Below are positions 54,707-63,908 of a stretch of DNA of 64,000 nt, piece by piece. Position 1 is the stretch's first letter. The number at the start of each line of letters is the position of its first letter. Source of the DNA: Psychrobacter glacincola (GTDB lineage Bacteria; Pseudomonadota; Gammaproteobacteria; Pseudomonadales; Moraxellaceae); NCBI GenBank assembly GCA_001411745.2, contig LIQB01000008.1:114718-178717 (forward strand). The letters run 5' to 3'. Made by a program: the position numbers and the translations under genes. The notes below the pieces were generated by a model, which saw nothing but the letters and a program-made list of their open reading frames with translations, had not been told where the DNA came from and did not search any database.

Positions 54707-56419
54707 ATGAATCCAATGTACACATCTTTTAACGGTTATCTTGGTGGGCCGATCGGCTCTATTATTGGTGCTATTTTAATATTTATTATTGGTTGGCTAG
54801 TGGCACTGGGTATCGCAGCACTGGTTCGTAATGTATTATCTAGAGTCAATCTGAACCAACGCATGAACTCTTCAACGGGTAAGACCTACGATTTAGAAGG
54901 TATTATCTCAAAGATTGTATTTTGGTTCATCTTTATCATCGCGATTTCTGGGGCGCTGAATCAATTGAATTTGAACTCAATCTCGACACCGTTTGCAAAT
55001 ATGGTCAATCAGGTCCTAGCATTTATTCCTAATCTTATCGGCGCTATCGCTGTGGGTATTATTGGTTGGGTCTTGGCTACTGTTGCACGTACAGCTATCA
55101 ACGCGGCATTGGCGAAAACGTCAATGGATGAGCGTTTAAGTGCTCAGGCTGGTGTAAAACCGATGAGCAGCACGATTGCCGATATGGTTTATTGGTTCAT
55201 CTTATTGGTTGTTTTGACGATGGTATTGGGTAAATTAGAGCTTGATGGTTTATTTGCTCCATTGACGAATATGGTTGATAAAATCTTTAGCTTTATCCCT
55301 AACATCCTCATTGCTGGTGTCGTCTTTGTCGTCGGTTATATCATTGCCAAAGTGGTACGCGGCATTGTGACCAACCTTGTGTCTACTTTTAACGTTCAAG
55401 AATTGGCTACAAAAGCAGGCTTAAGCGAAAAAAACAGCTTGCCTAATATCGCTGGTTCATTGGCATTTTTAGTAGTGATCATTCCAACTATTATTGCTGC
55501 ATTAAACGCATTAAAAATTGAAGTGATTGCTCGTCCTGCGACAAACATGCTGAACAAAATCATGGAAGCATTGCCAAATATCTTTATGGCGGTTGCGATT
55601 TTAGTCGTGACCTTCTATGTGGTACGTATGGTTGCCAATATCATCAAAGGTTTGATCGAAAACACTGAGATTAACCAATTGCCTGCGAAAGTTGGTTTAC
55701 AAGAAACCATGGGTGATAAGAGAATCTCGGACCTTGTTGGTTATGCGATTATCTTCTTTGCGATGTTATTTGCCTCAATTGCCGCCGCTGACTTACTAGG
55801 TTTTGAGCCTATCTCAGCTATTATCGCCATGTTTATTGCGTTTGGTGCCAACATTATCTTGGGCGCAATTATCCTATTTATTGGCTTTTGGCTTGCCAAT
55901 ATCATTGCAGGTGTGGTTGAGCGTTCTGAGCAAGGCTCACAATTCTTAGCAAACATCGTCCGTGTACTAATTATGGGTTTAGTACTTGCCATGGGTTTAA
56001 AAGCGATGGGTATTGCTGATTCTATCGTTAACCTAGCCTTTGGTCTAACACTAGGTGCCGTAGCGGTAGCCTTTGCCCTTTCATTTGGTCTTGGTGGTCA
56101 AGAAGCCGCTGCACGTTTCCTACGTAAAATGCAGGATAAAATGGACAAAGAACGTGAAGAAGCTAAAGCGAAATCTGCTCTTCATACTAGCTCAAGTACA
56201 CAAGAAAAAGTTGCTGACTCAGTTCGAGAGAACACTCCTGCTGCTTCAGGTACAATGACTAGTGACTTACCTACTAGCACTGTCGATACCAACAATCTTG
56301 GTACGGGTCATGTAGATATCACTCATGTTGAAACAAGTGATGACGATATCGACACTGGTTCAAATCTAGCGTCAACTAATAAAGGCTTCACTGATATTGA
56401 TAATAACGACTTAAAATAA
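54707..56419 (+). CDS. MscS-related mechanosensitive channel with repeated TM-helix domains
   Basis: 570 residues. The conserved TM-helix repeat (Pfam TM_helix type) recurs: NMVNQVLAFIPNLIGAIAV near 101, NMVDKIFSFIPNILIAGVV near 195 and NMLNKIMEALPNIFMAVAI near 285, each followed by a G-W/Y/F helix; related segments at the start and after residue 370 bring the helix count to about twelve. A C-terminal helix (LAFGLTLGAVAVAFALSFG) resembles the MscS pore helix, followed by a disordered Ser/Thr/Asp tail of about 90 residues. The CmpX/MscS-like family is proposed to respond to membrane tension. Strong ribosome site GGAGG. Single gene. Confidence 0.85.
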   Translation: MNPMYTSFNGYLGGPIGSIIGAILIFIIGWLVALGIAALVRNVLSRVNLNQRMNSSTGKTYDLEGIISKIVFWFIFIIAISGALNQLNLNSISTPFANMVNQVLAFIPNLIGAIAVGIIGWVLATVARTAINAALAKTSMDERLSAQAGVKPMSSTIADMVYWFILLVVLTMVLGKLELDGLFAPLTNMVDKIFSFIPNILIAGVVFVVGYIIAKVVRGIVTNLVSTFNVQELATKAGLSEKNSLPNIAGSLAFLVVIIPTIIAALNALKIEVIARPATNMLNKIMEALPNIFMAVAILVVTFYVVRMVANIIKGLIENTEINQLPAKVGLQETMGDKRISDLVGYAIIFFAMLFASIAAADLLGFEPISAIIAMFIAFGANIILGAIILFIGFWLANIIAGVVERSEQGSQFLANIVRVLIMGLVLAMGLKAMGIADSIVNLAFGLTLGAVAVAFALSFGLGGQEAAARFLRKMQDKMDKEREEAKAKSALHTSSSTQEKVADSVRENTPAASGTMTSDLPTSTVDTNNLGTGHVDITHVETSDDDIDTGSNLASTNKGFTDIDNNDLK

Positions 56420-56442
56420 GTCATCGTTAACGATTTAATTTG

Positions 56443-56472
56443 AAAAAAAGACAGCCTAGGCTGTCTTTTTTT
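56443..56472. terminator. Terminator between the channel gene and the orphan gene
   Basis: A perfect 30-base palindrome: an A-run and GACAGCCT joined to its reverse complement. Serves both convergent genes. Confidence 0.92.
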
Positions 56473-56531
56473 ATGGCGTAAATTTAGTTTCTATGAAAAT
56501 CTCGCTACAAAACATCGCTGCAAAATCATAT

Positions 56532-57947
56532 TCAGGATTTGGTCTTTCGTGCAGGTATATTCAAATTTAATTGCATTCGCATTGACTCATTGTTACTTGC
56601 TGATAAGTTATTTGTCGTTTGCTTTTTATACTGTTGTTTTAAGCGCTGTAATTGCTTGGTCAGCTGCCGTTCACGTTGGGTCATCGGATCAACGGGTTGA
56701 ATCCATAAGTCGATATCAATGAAGGTGTCATTAGACTCGTCAATAAAATCAATGCCCAATACAATCACATGATGCAGCTCGGCTATTGGCAGGCGGCTCG
56801 CCACATCCTGTGCAATCTTTGCTAAGTTTGGCTGAATAGCCTGTTTACTGTGCTGGCTCTCAACATCTTGTCCATAGAAGATCAATACATAATGCCGTCC
56901 CAAGCTCTCATAAGAGTGCTGATGGACGACATAACCTTCTTTTTGCAGACCATGTGCTTGTTTAGGATGTCGATATAGAGTTCGAACCAGCTCATGGCGC
57001 GAAAATAAAGACTCGTCCAATAGCTGCTGTTGCCAATGACAGCGTTTTATTCCTAGCGTCTCTTTATCAGCATTGTCTAGTACTTCTGCATCGAGCATCT
57101 CTATCATTTGGATGCTTAGCTGCGACCACAGAGCTGCCGCTTGCGCCATATGCTGATGATACATGTGCGCAGTCGTGCTTTTGTTTTTGTAGGCAAGTGT
57201 CATAGCGACTAATGCAGGATTGGGCTCATCTTGCACCTCGTACTTGATGAGTGCATTATCTACTGCGATAGCGTCCCTAAATAAAGTAGGGCTATGTAAA
57301 AACTGAGTGACTAGATCTGCTTCTGATTCAAAGCTAATGACATGATTACTGGCTGAATACTGTAATTGCCCTAAACGATAATGCAAAAATCGCCATAACT
57401 CGCATGGTGCTTGTAGGCTTGCTAATATCGCCTGCCAGTCATGCCAGCTAAAAACTTGTAGCTGCTGCATACTGTCGCTCATATCCACCACCAAATCTTC
57501 CATAAAATAGCGGACACCAAAGCCATGAATGAGCCGTTTTAGGGATTGTCGTTGCTGGTTATTTATCTTAATTTTATTGATTTCTTCAGCTTTATCGGTG
57601 AGCTGAATATCAAAAACTAAAATATTATGGCTAATGTTGTCGTTATTTTTATGCTGAGCAAGATATGTCTTGTGCCATATGAGCGCGGCCTTTACTACCG
57701 CCATACGCGCAGCTTTAATATCGACCAGACTACTTTTAGCAGGCAAATATAATATGAGCTCAAGTAATGATAGGTTACCTAGTGGCAATTGATAGTGATA
57801 TTGCTGAGCACGGTAACACGCGTCATATTTATGCTCAAGATGCTGCATATTGGCCAAAGCAATATCTACAGCCTCTTTCTGCAAATAGCAGGTCAACTCA
57901 TTAACAAGGCAATCATTATCAGATAGGGTAATAGATGAGTCAGACAC
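56532..57947 (-). CDS. Large orphan protein of unknown function
   Basis: 471 residues, cytoplasmic, rich in His, Gln and Leu, without membrane segments. A GTG start with AAAGG 8 bases upstream gives good support for a real gene. The middle has KRLIHGFGVRYFMEDLVVDMSDS, the second half VLDNADKETLGIKRCHWQQQLLDE and RHYVLIFYGQDVES, and the C-terminus a short coiled-coil (RQLTKQLQRLKQQYKKQ) then an Asn/Ser tail. I recognise no domain. Alone between two bidirectional stretches; probably restricted to Psychrobacter and close relatives. Confidence 0.75.
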   Translation of the reverse strand: MSDSSITLSDNDCLVNELTCYLQKEAVDIALANMQHLEHKYDACYRAQQYHYQLPLGNLSLLELILYLPAKSSLVDIKAARMAVVKAALIWHKTYLAQHKNNDNISHNILVFDIQLTDKAEEINKIKINNQQRQSLKRLIHGFGVRYFMEDLVVDMSDSMQQLQVFSWHDWQAILASLQAPCELWRFLHYRLGQLQYSASNHVISFESEADLVTQFLHSPTLFRDAIAVDNALIKYEVQDEPNPALVAMTLAYKNKSTTAHMYHQHMAQAAALWSQLSIQMIEMLDAEVLDNADKETLGIKRCHWQQQLLDESLFSRHELVRTLYRHPKQAHGLQKEGYVVHQHSYESLGRHYVLIFYGQDVESQHSKQAIQPNLAKIAQDVASRLPIAELHHVIVLGIDFIDESNDTFIDIDLWIQPVDPMTQRERQLTKQLQRLKQQYKKQTTNNLSASNNESMRMQLNLNIPARKTKS

Positions 57948-58265
57948 AGTGTTAACCTTTTATTATCGAATGGACGCGTTGTATAGTAAGTTGCTATTGA
58001 TGAGCATAACACTAGAGCATGTTGAATATTCGCAAATGTTTTTGCTATAACGACAGGCTACCGACGAAAAACTTAACAAAATAAGCCTTATTAAATGCAG
58101 TCGCTTTCAGGGCAATGAGTTGTTATGATAATAGCAAAGTAGCATGATTTGCAGTCAAACTTATCGCTTATGGGCTGCCTTTGATTACATTTTTTAGAGA
58201 CATTTTTTAGAGTCATTTATTAAAACTATTTAATGACCATCATATAATAAAAAGGATTGAACGTT
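57948..58265. other. Intergenic region upstream of the SDR gene
   Basis: 318 bp. Near the right end CATTTTTTAGAG occurs twice with a 13-base period (58188 and 58201). Nothing else is recognised. Confidence 0.5.
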
Positions 58266-58934
58266 ATGAAGCGCTTTAAAGAAAAAACTGTCATTATAAC
58301 AGGTGCAGATTCTGATATTGGTCGTGCAACGGCGCTTAGATTTGCACAGGAAGGGGCGAATTGTATAATCGTTGGTATTAATAACGATATTTTAGAATAC
58401 ATCTACGAGGATCTGCCACAGGATCATACATGGATCAATACAGGTAACCACCTTACCGTGACCAGTGACATTAATGATCTGACCCAAACGGCAAGATTGA
58501 TAGAGCATGTACGCGATAAATATAAACATATTGATGTGATGGTCAATATAGATACTGCGGTCGGCATTCATCAGTCAGTTATTCCAGAACTGATAAAAAC
58601 ACAAGGCAATATCGTTAATGTATCAACGCTAACGGAGATATCAGCAGACTGGAATATGGAAACCTATAAAGCTAAGCAAAAGAATTTAACTGATATTACA
58701 AAGAAGCTGGCATTAGAGAATATACCAAATAATGTACGTATTAATGCCGTATCTGCTGGATTGGTCACAACAGATATCAGCCCAAATCCATTTATTACCC
58801 ACTCTCCACTAGGGAAGACAGCGACACCGTTTGATGTAACCGCCGCTGTGATGTTTTTAGCCAGTGATGACGCTGCCATCATTACTGGTATGAATTTACC
58901 TGTCGATGGCGGGGTGAGTACGTTTAATAGCTAA
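58266..58934 (+). CDS. Short-chain dehydrogenase/reductase family protein with degenerate active site
   Basis: 222 residues (usual about 250). The Rossmann fold is clear: VIITGADSDIGRATALRFA at the start and a C-terminal MFLASDDAAIITGMNLPVDGG. But the coenzyme motif TGxxxGxG has Asp17 for the second Gly; the NNAG motif reads VNIDTAV; the catalytic Ser position (13 before Tyr) is Thr121; Tyr134 is kept; and the catalytic Lys (Tyr+4) is Gln138. About 25 residues holding the catalytic Asn helix are missing. AAAGGA lies 9 bases before ATG 58266. So it is expressed-looking but likely not a normal dehydrogenase. Confidence 0.8.
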   Translation: MKRFKEKTVIITGADSDIGRATALRFAQEGANCIIVGINNDILEYIYEDLPQDHTWINTGNHLTVTSDINDLTQTARLIEHVRDKYKHIDVMVNIDTAVGIHQSVIPELIKTQGNIVNVSTLTEISADWNMETYKAKQKNLTDITKKLALENIPNNVRINAVSAGLVTTDISPNPFITHSPLGKTATPFDVTAAVMFLASDDAAIITGMNLPVDGGVSTFNS

Positions 58935-58983
58935 CTCAATGCTTAGTTTTTTAGCCATTCTTAAAACTCATCACCGCAAACAA

Positions 58984-59017
58984 AAGACCCCCTGACATTA
59001 ATCAGTCAGGGGGTCTT
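58984..59017. terminator. Terminator between the SDR and acyltransferase genes
   Basis: AAGACCCCCTGAC, 8-base loop, GTCAGGGGGTCTT, a very stable 13-bp stem with only a short T-run. Between two convergent genes. Confidence 0.8.
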
Positions 59018-59053
59018 AATATAATACAGATACTCATAACTCATTTAAAAACT

Positions 59054-59749
59054 TTATTCAGCTGAATGATTGATATCTTGTAATGGTTGAGATAAGCGCT
59101 CAGGATGTCTTGGTATCACCCCTTTATACTGAGCATAAATTTTTGGTAAATCCGCTTCGATATCACCACTAGGATAAACCAACGACATAAAGCGTATCTC
59201 TTTAGTTTTGTAATCCATCGCTACCGGCAAAATAGGTACACCAGCGCCCACTGCTAAATAATAGAAGCCTGATTTCCAAGTTTCAGTATATTGACGCGTG
59301 CCTTCTGGTGCTAAACCCAAAAATAGTGGCTTACCGGTTTTGAACTTATCAATACTTGCTTGCAGCACTGAGCCTTTATCACTACGATCAATGGGAATCA
59401 CCCCTATCCAGCTTAATAGCTGAGCAAATATTGGCACTTTAAATAACGTATGCTTACCCATAATACTGATTTTTAAATCTAGGGCGAATAAACTTGGTAT
59501 CGCATAAACCCCGTCGATATTCGAAGTATGCGGCAGCGCTAAAACCACGGCTTGTGAAATATTTGGAATCTCTCCAACTGTACGCCAACCCGCAGCTTTT
59601 AGCATAGCTGAGGCAATCACTGGCGCAATTTTATTACCGCGTTTCGGAACTAAACTACCCAGCTGCTTTCTACTAAGCTTGGGCAATATTTTAGAGTTTA
59701 CAGACTGAGAAGCAGCAGCTTTTGAGCGATTAAATAACTTTGATGTCAT
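59054..59749 (-). CDS. 1-acyl-glycerol-3-phosphate acyltransferase-like protein (PlsC family)
   Basis: 231 residues. The LPLAT domain has the catalytic HX4D motif in PHTSNID near residue 77-82, then GKHTLFKVPIF, the EGTR motif in APEGTRQY near 147, and VPILPVAMDY. Such enzymes acylate lysophosphatidic acid or related lysolipids at the inner membrane; the substrate cannot be told from sequence. The N-terminal 30 residues are basic. Start is uncertain: ATG 59749 is chosen; 59788 adds 13 residues, and neither has a strong ribosome site. Convergent with the SDR gene. Confidence 0.82.
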   Translation of the reverse strand: MTSKLFNRSKAAASQSVNSKILPKLSRKQLGSLVPKRGNKIAPVIASAMLKAAGWRTVGEIPNISQAVVLALPHTSNIDGVYAIPSLFALDLKISIMGKHTLFKVPIFAQLLSWIGVIPIDRSDKGSVLQASIDKFKTGKPLFLGLAPEGTRQYTETWKSGFYYLAVGAGVPILPVAMDYKTKEIRFMSLVYPSGDIEADLPKIYAQYKGVIPRHPERLSQPLQDINHSAE

Positions 59750-59898
59750 GACGGCACCACATAATAAAAGATACCTACATAATAACATTAAGCTTATACA
59801 ACTAAATTGAATTTTATAGGCTTTTATTGCTTGTCAGCTTACCGGTTTATAAACTTATATAAATATATAGCTATTGACGGACATACCCATCAAGCCCA

Positions 59899-61785
59899 TT
59901 AGGATATGTCAGCCAAATTGCCTTTATTCTCAAGCCAAACCTTGCGATCAGCAGCACGTTTTTTAGCCAACAGCATATCCATCACGCTATTAGTCAACAC
60001 CATGTCATCCATATCTAGCTGAACTAAACGCCGAGTATCACGGTTCATGGTCGTCTCACGTAACTGCTCTGCACTCATTTCACCCAAGCCTTTAAAACGG
60101 GTAATCTGCGCTTTTTTATTGCCCGGCACATTGGCCAAAATATGCTGAAGCTCAGGCTCATCTAACGCATAATGCACCTCTTTGCCCACGTCTACTCGAT
60201 ATAACGGCGGCATGGCGACAAATAAATGACCCGCATCCACTAGCGCAGGGAAATGCTTCACAAATAAAGCGCAGATGAGCGTGGCGATATGCAGACCATC
60301 AGAATCCGCATCCGCTAAGATACATACCTTGTCATACCGCAGCTCAGACAAATCGTCAGATGCCGGATCGACACCGATAGCAATAGCGATATCATGAATC
60401 TCTTGGCTCGATAACACCGTATCAGAAGACACTTCCCACGTATTTAAAATCTTACCACGCAGCGGTAAAATCGCCTGATAATGACGGTCACGTGCTTGCT
60501 TGGCGCTACCACCCGCAGAATCCCCTTCTACTAAAAACAGCTCAGCACCATCACGCAAATCACCACGACAGTCTGCCAACTTACCCGGCAATGCAGGACC
60601 TTGCGTGATTTTCTTACGGGCGACTTTTTTGGCAGACTTGAGACGACGTCCTGCTTTATTAATTGCCAGCTCTGCGATTTGAGTACCCATATCAGTATGC
60701 TGGTTTAACCACAGACTAAAGGCATCTTTTGCCAATGTCTGTACTGCCCCAGCAGCTTCGCGGCTAGATAAACGCTCTTTGGTCTGTCCAGAAAATTGCG
60801 GTTCAGAAAATTTAAGCGATAGAATATAGTTCACCCCATCCCAGACATCTTCTGCCGTTAGCTTGACACTCCGTGGTAGCAAATTATGAATATCGCAAAA
60901 CTCACGCAAAGCCTCTAAGATACCAGTGCGCAGACCATTGACGTGCGTACCACCTTGCGCGGTCGGAATCAGGTTGACGTAGCTCTCTTGAATTGGCGTG
61001 CCACCATCAGGCAACCAAGACAAGGCAAAGGTAATAGCAGCACGTTCGCCCGCTTTTGCATCGTAATTGTAATAGAACGGTGCTTCAGGTAAGGTTTCTA
61101 AACCATCCAACTGTTCGCTTAGATATTCGACCACTCCGTCAGTAAACTGCCAAACCACCTTTTCATTATTAATATCATCAACAAATTCAATCGTCAGCCC
61201 AGCTGCTAGCACCGCTTTGGCTTTTAGATTGTGCTTGAGCTGCTTGACATTAAATTTAGGCGTATCAAAAAAGCGACCATCTGCCCAAAAATGCACTCTG
61301 GTACCACGTTTGCGTTTGTTTGAGCTGACTGCTTCAGTCAACGGCGTAACTGGTGCGCCATTTTCAAACGCCATATCAAACTGTGTACTATCACGCCATA
61401 CCGTCACCTCAACGCGCGTTGATAGCGCATTGACGACAGAGATACCCACACCATGCAGACCGCCTGACACTTCATAATTAGAAGTCGAAAACTTCCCACC
61501 AGCATGCAAACGAGTTAAAATCAGCTCAATCCCTGACTGATTAAACTCAGGATGAATATCAGTCGGCATACCGCGCCCATCATCCTCAACTGACAATGAG
61601 CCATCACTATGCAGTTGCACCTTGATGGTTTTCGCATAACCCGCCAACGCTTCATCGACGGAGTTATCAATGACCTCTTGCGCCAGATGGTTCGGGCGGG
61701 TGGTATCGGTATACATACCTGGGCGACGACGTACTGGCTCAAGTCCTTCTAAAACTTCTAACGATTGCGCATTATATTGACTCAC
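59899..61785 (-). CDS. parE: DNA topoisomerase IV subunit B
   Basis: ATPase subunit of topoisomerase IV, which decatenates daughter chromosomes. 628 residues. GHKL ATPase motifs VIDNSVDEALAGYA, DGRGMPTDIHP and GGLHGVGISVVNALS; TOPRIM domain with VEGDSAGGSA and ADADSDGLHI near the middle-to-end; C-terminal PLYRVDVGKE and TMNRDTRRL. ParE rather than GyrB is supported by length (GyrB is about 800) and by the yqiA neighbour, as in E. coli. GTG start with AAGGA 7 bases upstream. Confidence 0.96.
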   Translation of the reverse strand: MSQYNAQSLEVLEGLEPVRRRPGMYTDTTRPNHLAQEVIDNSVDEALAGYAKTIKVQLHSDGSLSVEDDGRGMPTDIHPEFNQSGIELILTRLHAGGKFSTSNYEVSGGLHGVGISVVNALSTRVEVTVWRDSTQFDMAFENGAPVTPLTEAVSSNKRKRGTRVHFWADGRFFDTPKFNVKQLKHNLKAKAVLAAGLTIEFVDDINNEKVVWQFTDGVVEYLSEQLDGLETLPEAPFYYNYDAKAGERAAITFALSWLPDGGTPIQESYVNLIPTAQGGTHVNGLRTGILEALREFCDIHNLLPRSVKLTAEDVWDGVNYILSLKFSEPQFSGQTKERLSSREAAGAVQTLAKDAFSLWLNQHTDMGTQIAELAINKAGRRLKSAKKVARKKITQGPALPGKLADCRGDLRDGAELFLVEGDSAGGSAKQARDRHYQAILPLRGKILNTWEVSSDTVLSSQEIHDIAIAIGVDPASDDLSELRYDKVCILADADSDGLHIATLICALFVKHFPALVDAGHLFVAMPPLYRVDVGKEVHYALDEPELQHILANVPGNKKAQITRFKGLGEMSAEQLRETTMNRDTRRLVQLDMDDMVLTNSVMDMLLAKKRAADRKVWLENKGNLADIS

Positions 61786-61895
61786 AAATGCATCCTTAAC
61801 GATTCATGTCTGATTAATTCTATTCAACCATTATAACCAAAAATAGCGACGTTAAGGTTAATAGTCCATCGCTCACGTCATATAATGTCGCCTGT

Positions 61896-62543
61896 TTAGA
61901 CTCGTACTAAATCTTGTAGCATATTTATCACCATCGGCAACTGCTCACCAAAGTCACTAAACCGATGATCGCCACCCGCTTGTAAAATAACCGTACTCCC
62001 TTGCTGTTGATAAAAGGCTTTAGACAATTCAGGATTTAATAACTCATCGCCTTCTTTGATAAATACAGCAATTTTTTTAGGATAATGAACTTCTGATAAC
62101 TGATGATCTGCAAACCATTGCAAATCCGCAGAAGTAATATCCCAACCGCCAGTGGTCGTATAGAGAATTTGATTCTTTGGTAATTCATCTTCGCCTTGAC
62201 CTTCATCACTATCGTTATTTAGCAGTAAGTCATGAGCAAAGCGCTGTAATGTCACATGTGGCTGAGTACTAGGATTTAATAGTAAAGCCGCACAGCCTGT
62301 ATGATTGCTCACCAAGGTAGAAAAATAACCACCCAATGAGCTACCAACGAATACAACTTTTGAGTCGCTGCCCCATTCCTCAACTAGACTCATCAGTTTA
62401 TCGAACACGTCTTGTGGCGATTTATTCAAATCGGGACGCAGTACATTGATATCAGGATGATGATGCTGGCAGTATTTTTCTAGCAATACCCCTTTGGTAG
62501 AGTTCGCATCACTGTCCAGTCCATGGATATAAATCAAGTTCAC
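61896..62543 (-). CDS. yqiA: YqiA-type esterase (alpha/beta hydrolase)
   Basis: 215 residues. YIHGLDSDANSTK near the start gives the oxyanion His-Gly motif, GSSLGGYFS near residue 75 carries the nucleophile Ser, and GGDHRFSDF near 190 the catalytic His. These match E. coli YqiA, an acyl-thioester/ester hydrolase. It precedes parE on the same strand, the gene order seen in enterics (yqiA-parE), which supports the name. Acidic insertion around residues 112-122. GTG start. Confidence 0.88.
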   Translation of the reverse strand: MNLIYIHGLDSDANSTKGVLLEKYCQHHHPDINVLRPDLNKSPQDVFDKLMSLVEEWGSDSKVVFVGSSLGGYFSTLVSNHTGCAALLLNPSTQPHVTLQRFAHDLLLNNDSDEGQGEDELPKNQILYTTTGGWDITSADLQWFADHQLSEVHYPKKIAVFIKEGDELLNPELSKAFYQQQGSTVILQAGGDHRFSDFGEQLPMVINMLQDLVRV

Positions 62544-62731
62544 GTATCATCTCACTTATTAATTTTGTTATGATTATCTTATATAGGCTAGTGACGCTAA
62601 GCATAGCACCCGCCAAACAAAAATAATAACAATAAAACGGCACACCATTAGTCAGTATTTGCGACATAATAATGTTGCCATAATAGTTTTATGCAAGTCA
62701 AAGGAATGACGATAATAGCCATGGAGTCGCC

Positions 62732-62992
62732 ATGAACCAACAGTTTGAGCTGTTTGAGATTGCCAATCCATGCATTGGTCTTTGCCAAAGCAATAAAAAA
62801 GGCTATTGCTTTGGTTGCCTGCGCAGTCGAACGGAGCGCCAGCGATGGCATGATATGACGACAGAGCAGCAACGCGAGGTGCTAAGGCTTATCGCAGGAC
62901 GTAAGCTGCGTATAGAGCAAATGAGACAGCGTAAGGGCGAGCAGTTGGGGTTTGATTTTGAAGATGTGGTTGAGATTGGGGAGTTGTTTTAG
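62732..62992 (+). CDS. DUF1289 family protein
   Basis: 86 residues. The NPCIGLCQSNKKGYCFGCLRSRTERQRWHDM segment is the DUF1289 signature: CxGxC, CxGC, RT-E and W-M, with four Cys likely binding metal. GGAG lies 5 bases before the ATG. DUF1289 proteins are widespread, small and of unknown role. The C-terminal 45 residues are a charged helix. Confidence 0.88.
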   Translation: MNQQFELFEIANPCIGLCQSNKKGYCFGCLRSRTERQRWHDMTTEQQREVLRLIAGRKLRIEQMRQRKGEQLGFDFEDVVEIGELF

Positions 62993-63058
62993 TAGACGAC
63001 TGAATAATATGACTGCAGGTTCTAGTACAAGTCATTGAATGAAGTTATTATTCATTTT

Positions 63059-63382
63059 TCACAACTTTTCAATGTTTACAATCCTATCTACTGTTATTGA
63101 CTTTCCGCATGAATCTAGAAATATATTTACAATTGAGCCAGCTTCAATTTCGCTTTTACCATCTTGAATCAACTTCAAAAAAAATAATGTTCTTGAAAGT
63201 TCACTACCTATTGGTTTAGCAGTAAATGAAACTAAGCAAGGAATCGTACTTTCTTGAAAACGTGAAACTAATTGGTGATAGTTTTCTCCAAGTAGACTAC
63301 CTGCAATGTCCTCAACTAACTCAGGTGCTTTGGTATAATTATGATATGAATTAGGAGCTTCTATTGCTAAACATCTAATCAT
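63059..63382 (-). CDS. C-terminal half of a split HGTR-motif gene
   Basis: 107 residues from ATG 63382 (AAGG 5 bases upstream) or 111 from 63394. It overlaps the end of the upstream gene by 8-20 bases in another frame. The segment AIEAPNSYHNYTKAPELVEDIAG and then IPCLVSFTAKP look like the natural continuation of the upstream protein, which ends INDEGPYD. I therefore read the pair as one gene of about 235 codons split by a +1-type frameshift or small deletion near 63380; two coupled genes are the alternative. A/T-rich relative to the core genes. Confidence 0.6.
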   Translation of the reverse strand: MIRCLAIEAPNSYHNYTKAPELVEDIAGSLLGENYHQLVSRFQESTIPCLVSFTAKPIGSELSRTLFFLKLIQDGKSEIEAGSIVNIFLDSCGKSITVDRIVNIEKL

Positions 63383-63767
63383 AAGGACCTTCATCGTTTA
63401 TATTAAATTTAGCAGATACAGAACTATCATTAATATAATTTCCTGAAGTCTCAAGGCCATCTGATAGAGACTTTAGCAGTAAATAAAGTTTGGGATATAT
63501 TTCTTTTTTAGTTAGTATTCCACATTCATAAAATGAATTTATATCTCTTACACGTGTACCATGAAACCACAAAACTTCTAAAGTATTGTTCGGTAATCCT
63601 ATCTCATTTATTACTGAAAAATAAATATCATCTAGAATTACTCCAATATCTTTTTCTTCGTCATTTATAGCCTTAGAGAGAGCTGTTAAAACTATATCTT
63701 CTCTTACATCAAATATTTCACATATAGAAGATAATGCTGTGTCGAATGTTGAACAATCTAAAAACAT
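63375..63767 (-). CDS. N-terminal half of a split HGTR-motif (ADP-ribosyltransferase-like) gene
   Basis: 130 residues with AAGGA 10 bases before the ATG. Residues 1-60 form a helical region; LWFHGTRVRDINSFYECGIL near 65-85 resembles the H-G-T entry strand of ADP-ribosyltransferase folds (HGT, then a helix and -GIL turn). The frame stops right after GPYD, where related proteins seem to continue into an -IR strand now found in the overlapping frame at 63059-63382. Family assignment is visual and tentative. No partner gene is recognisable. Confidence 0.6.
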   Translation of the reverse strand: MFLDCSTFDTALSSICEIFDVREDIVLTALSKAINDEEKDIGVILDDIYFSVINEIGLPNNTLEVLWFHGTRVRDINSFYECGILTKKEIYPKLYLLLKSLSDGLETSGNYINDSSVSAKFNINDEGPYD

Positions 63768-63860
63768 AGCAAATTATTCCTTGTCATATTGAGCATCGAA
63801 ATACTAAAGGTTTAAAAATTATATAACAAGGATAAGTAACATAAAAACTCACGGCCAAAG

Positions 63861-63891
63861 AAAAACCCCCGCCTAGATAACTAGTCGGGGG
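63861..63891 (-). terminator. rRNA operon terminator
   Basis: On the minus strand: CCCCCGACTAG, TTAT loop, CTAGGCGGGGG with one mismatch, then TTTTT. It lies about 20 bases after the 5S rRNA end. Confidence 0.9.
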
Positions 63892-63908
63892 ATGTTTCAG
63901 GATAGAGA

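Noticed and set aside
58188..58212. Two copies of CATTTTTTAGAG as regulatory repeats
   Set aside because: A/T-rich 13-base slippage duplication with no symmetry; not enough to call a site.
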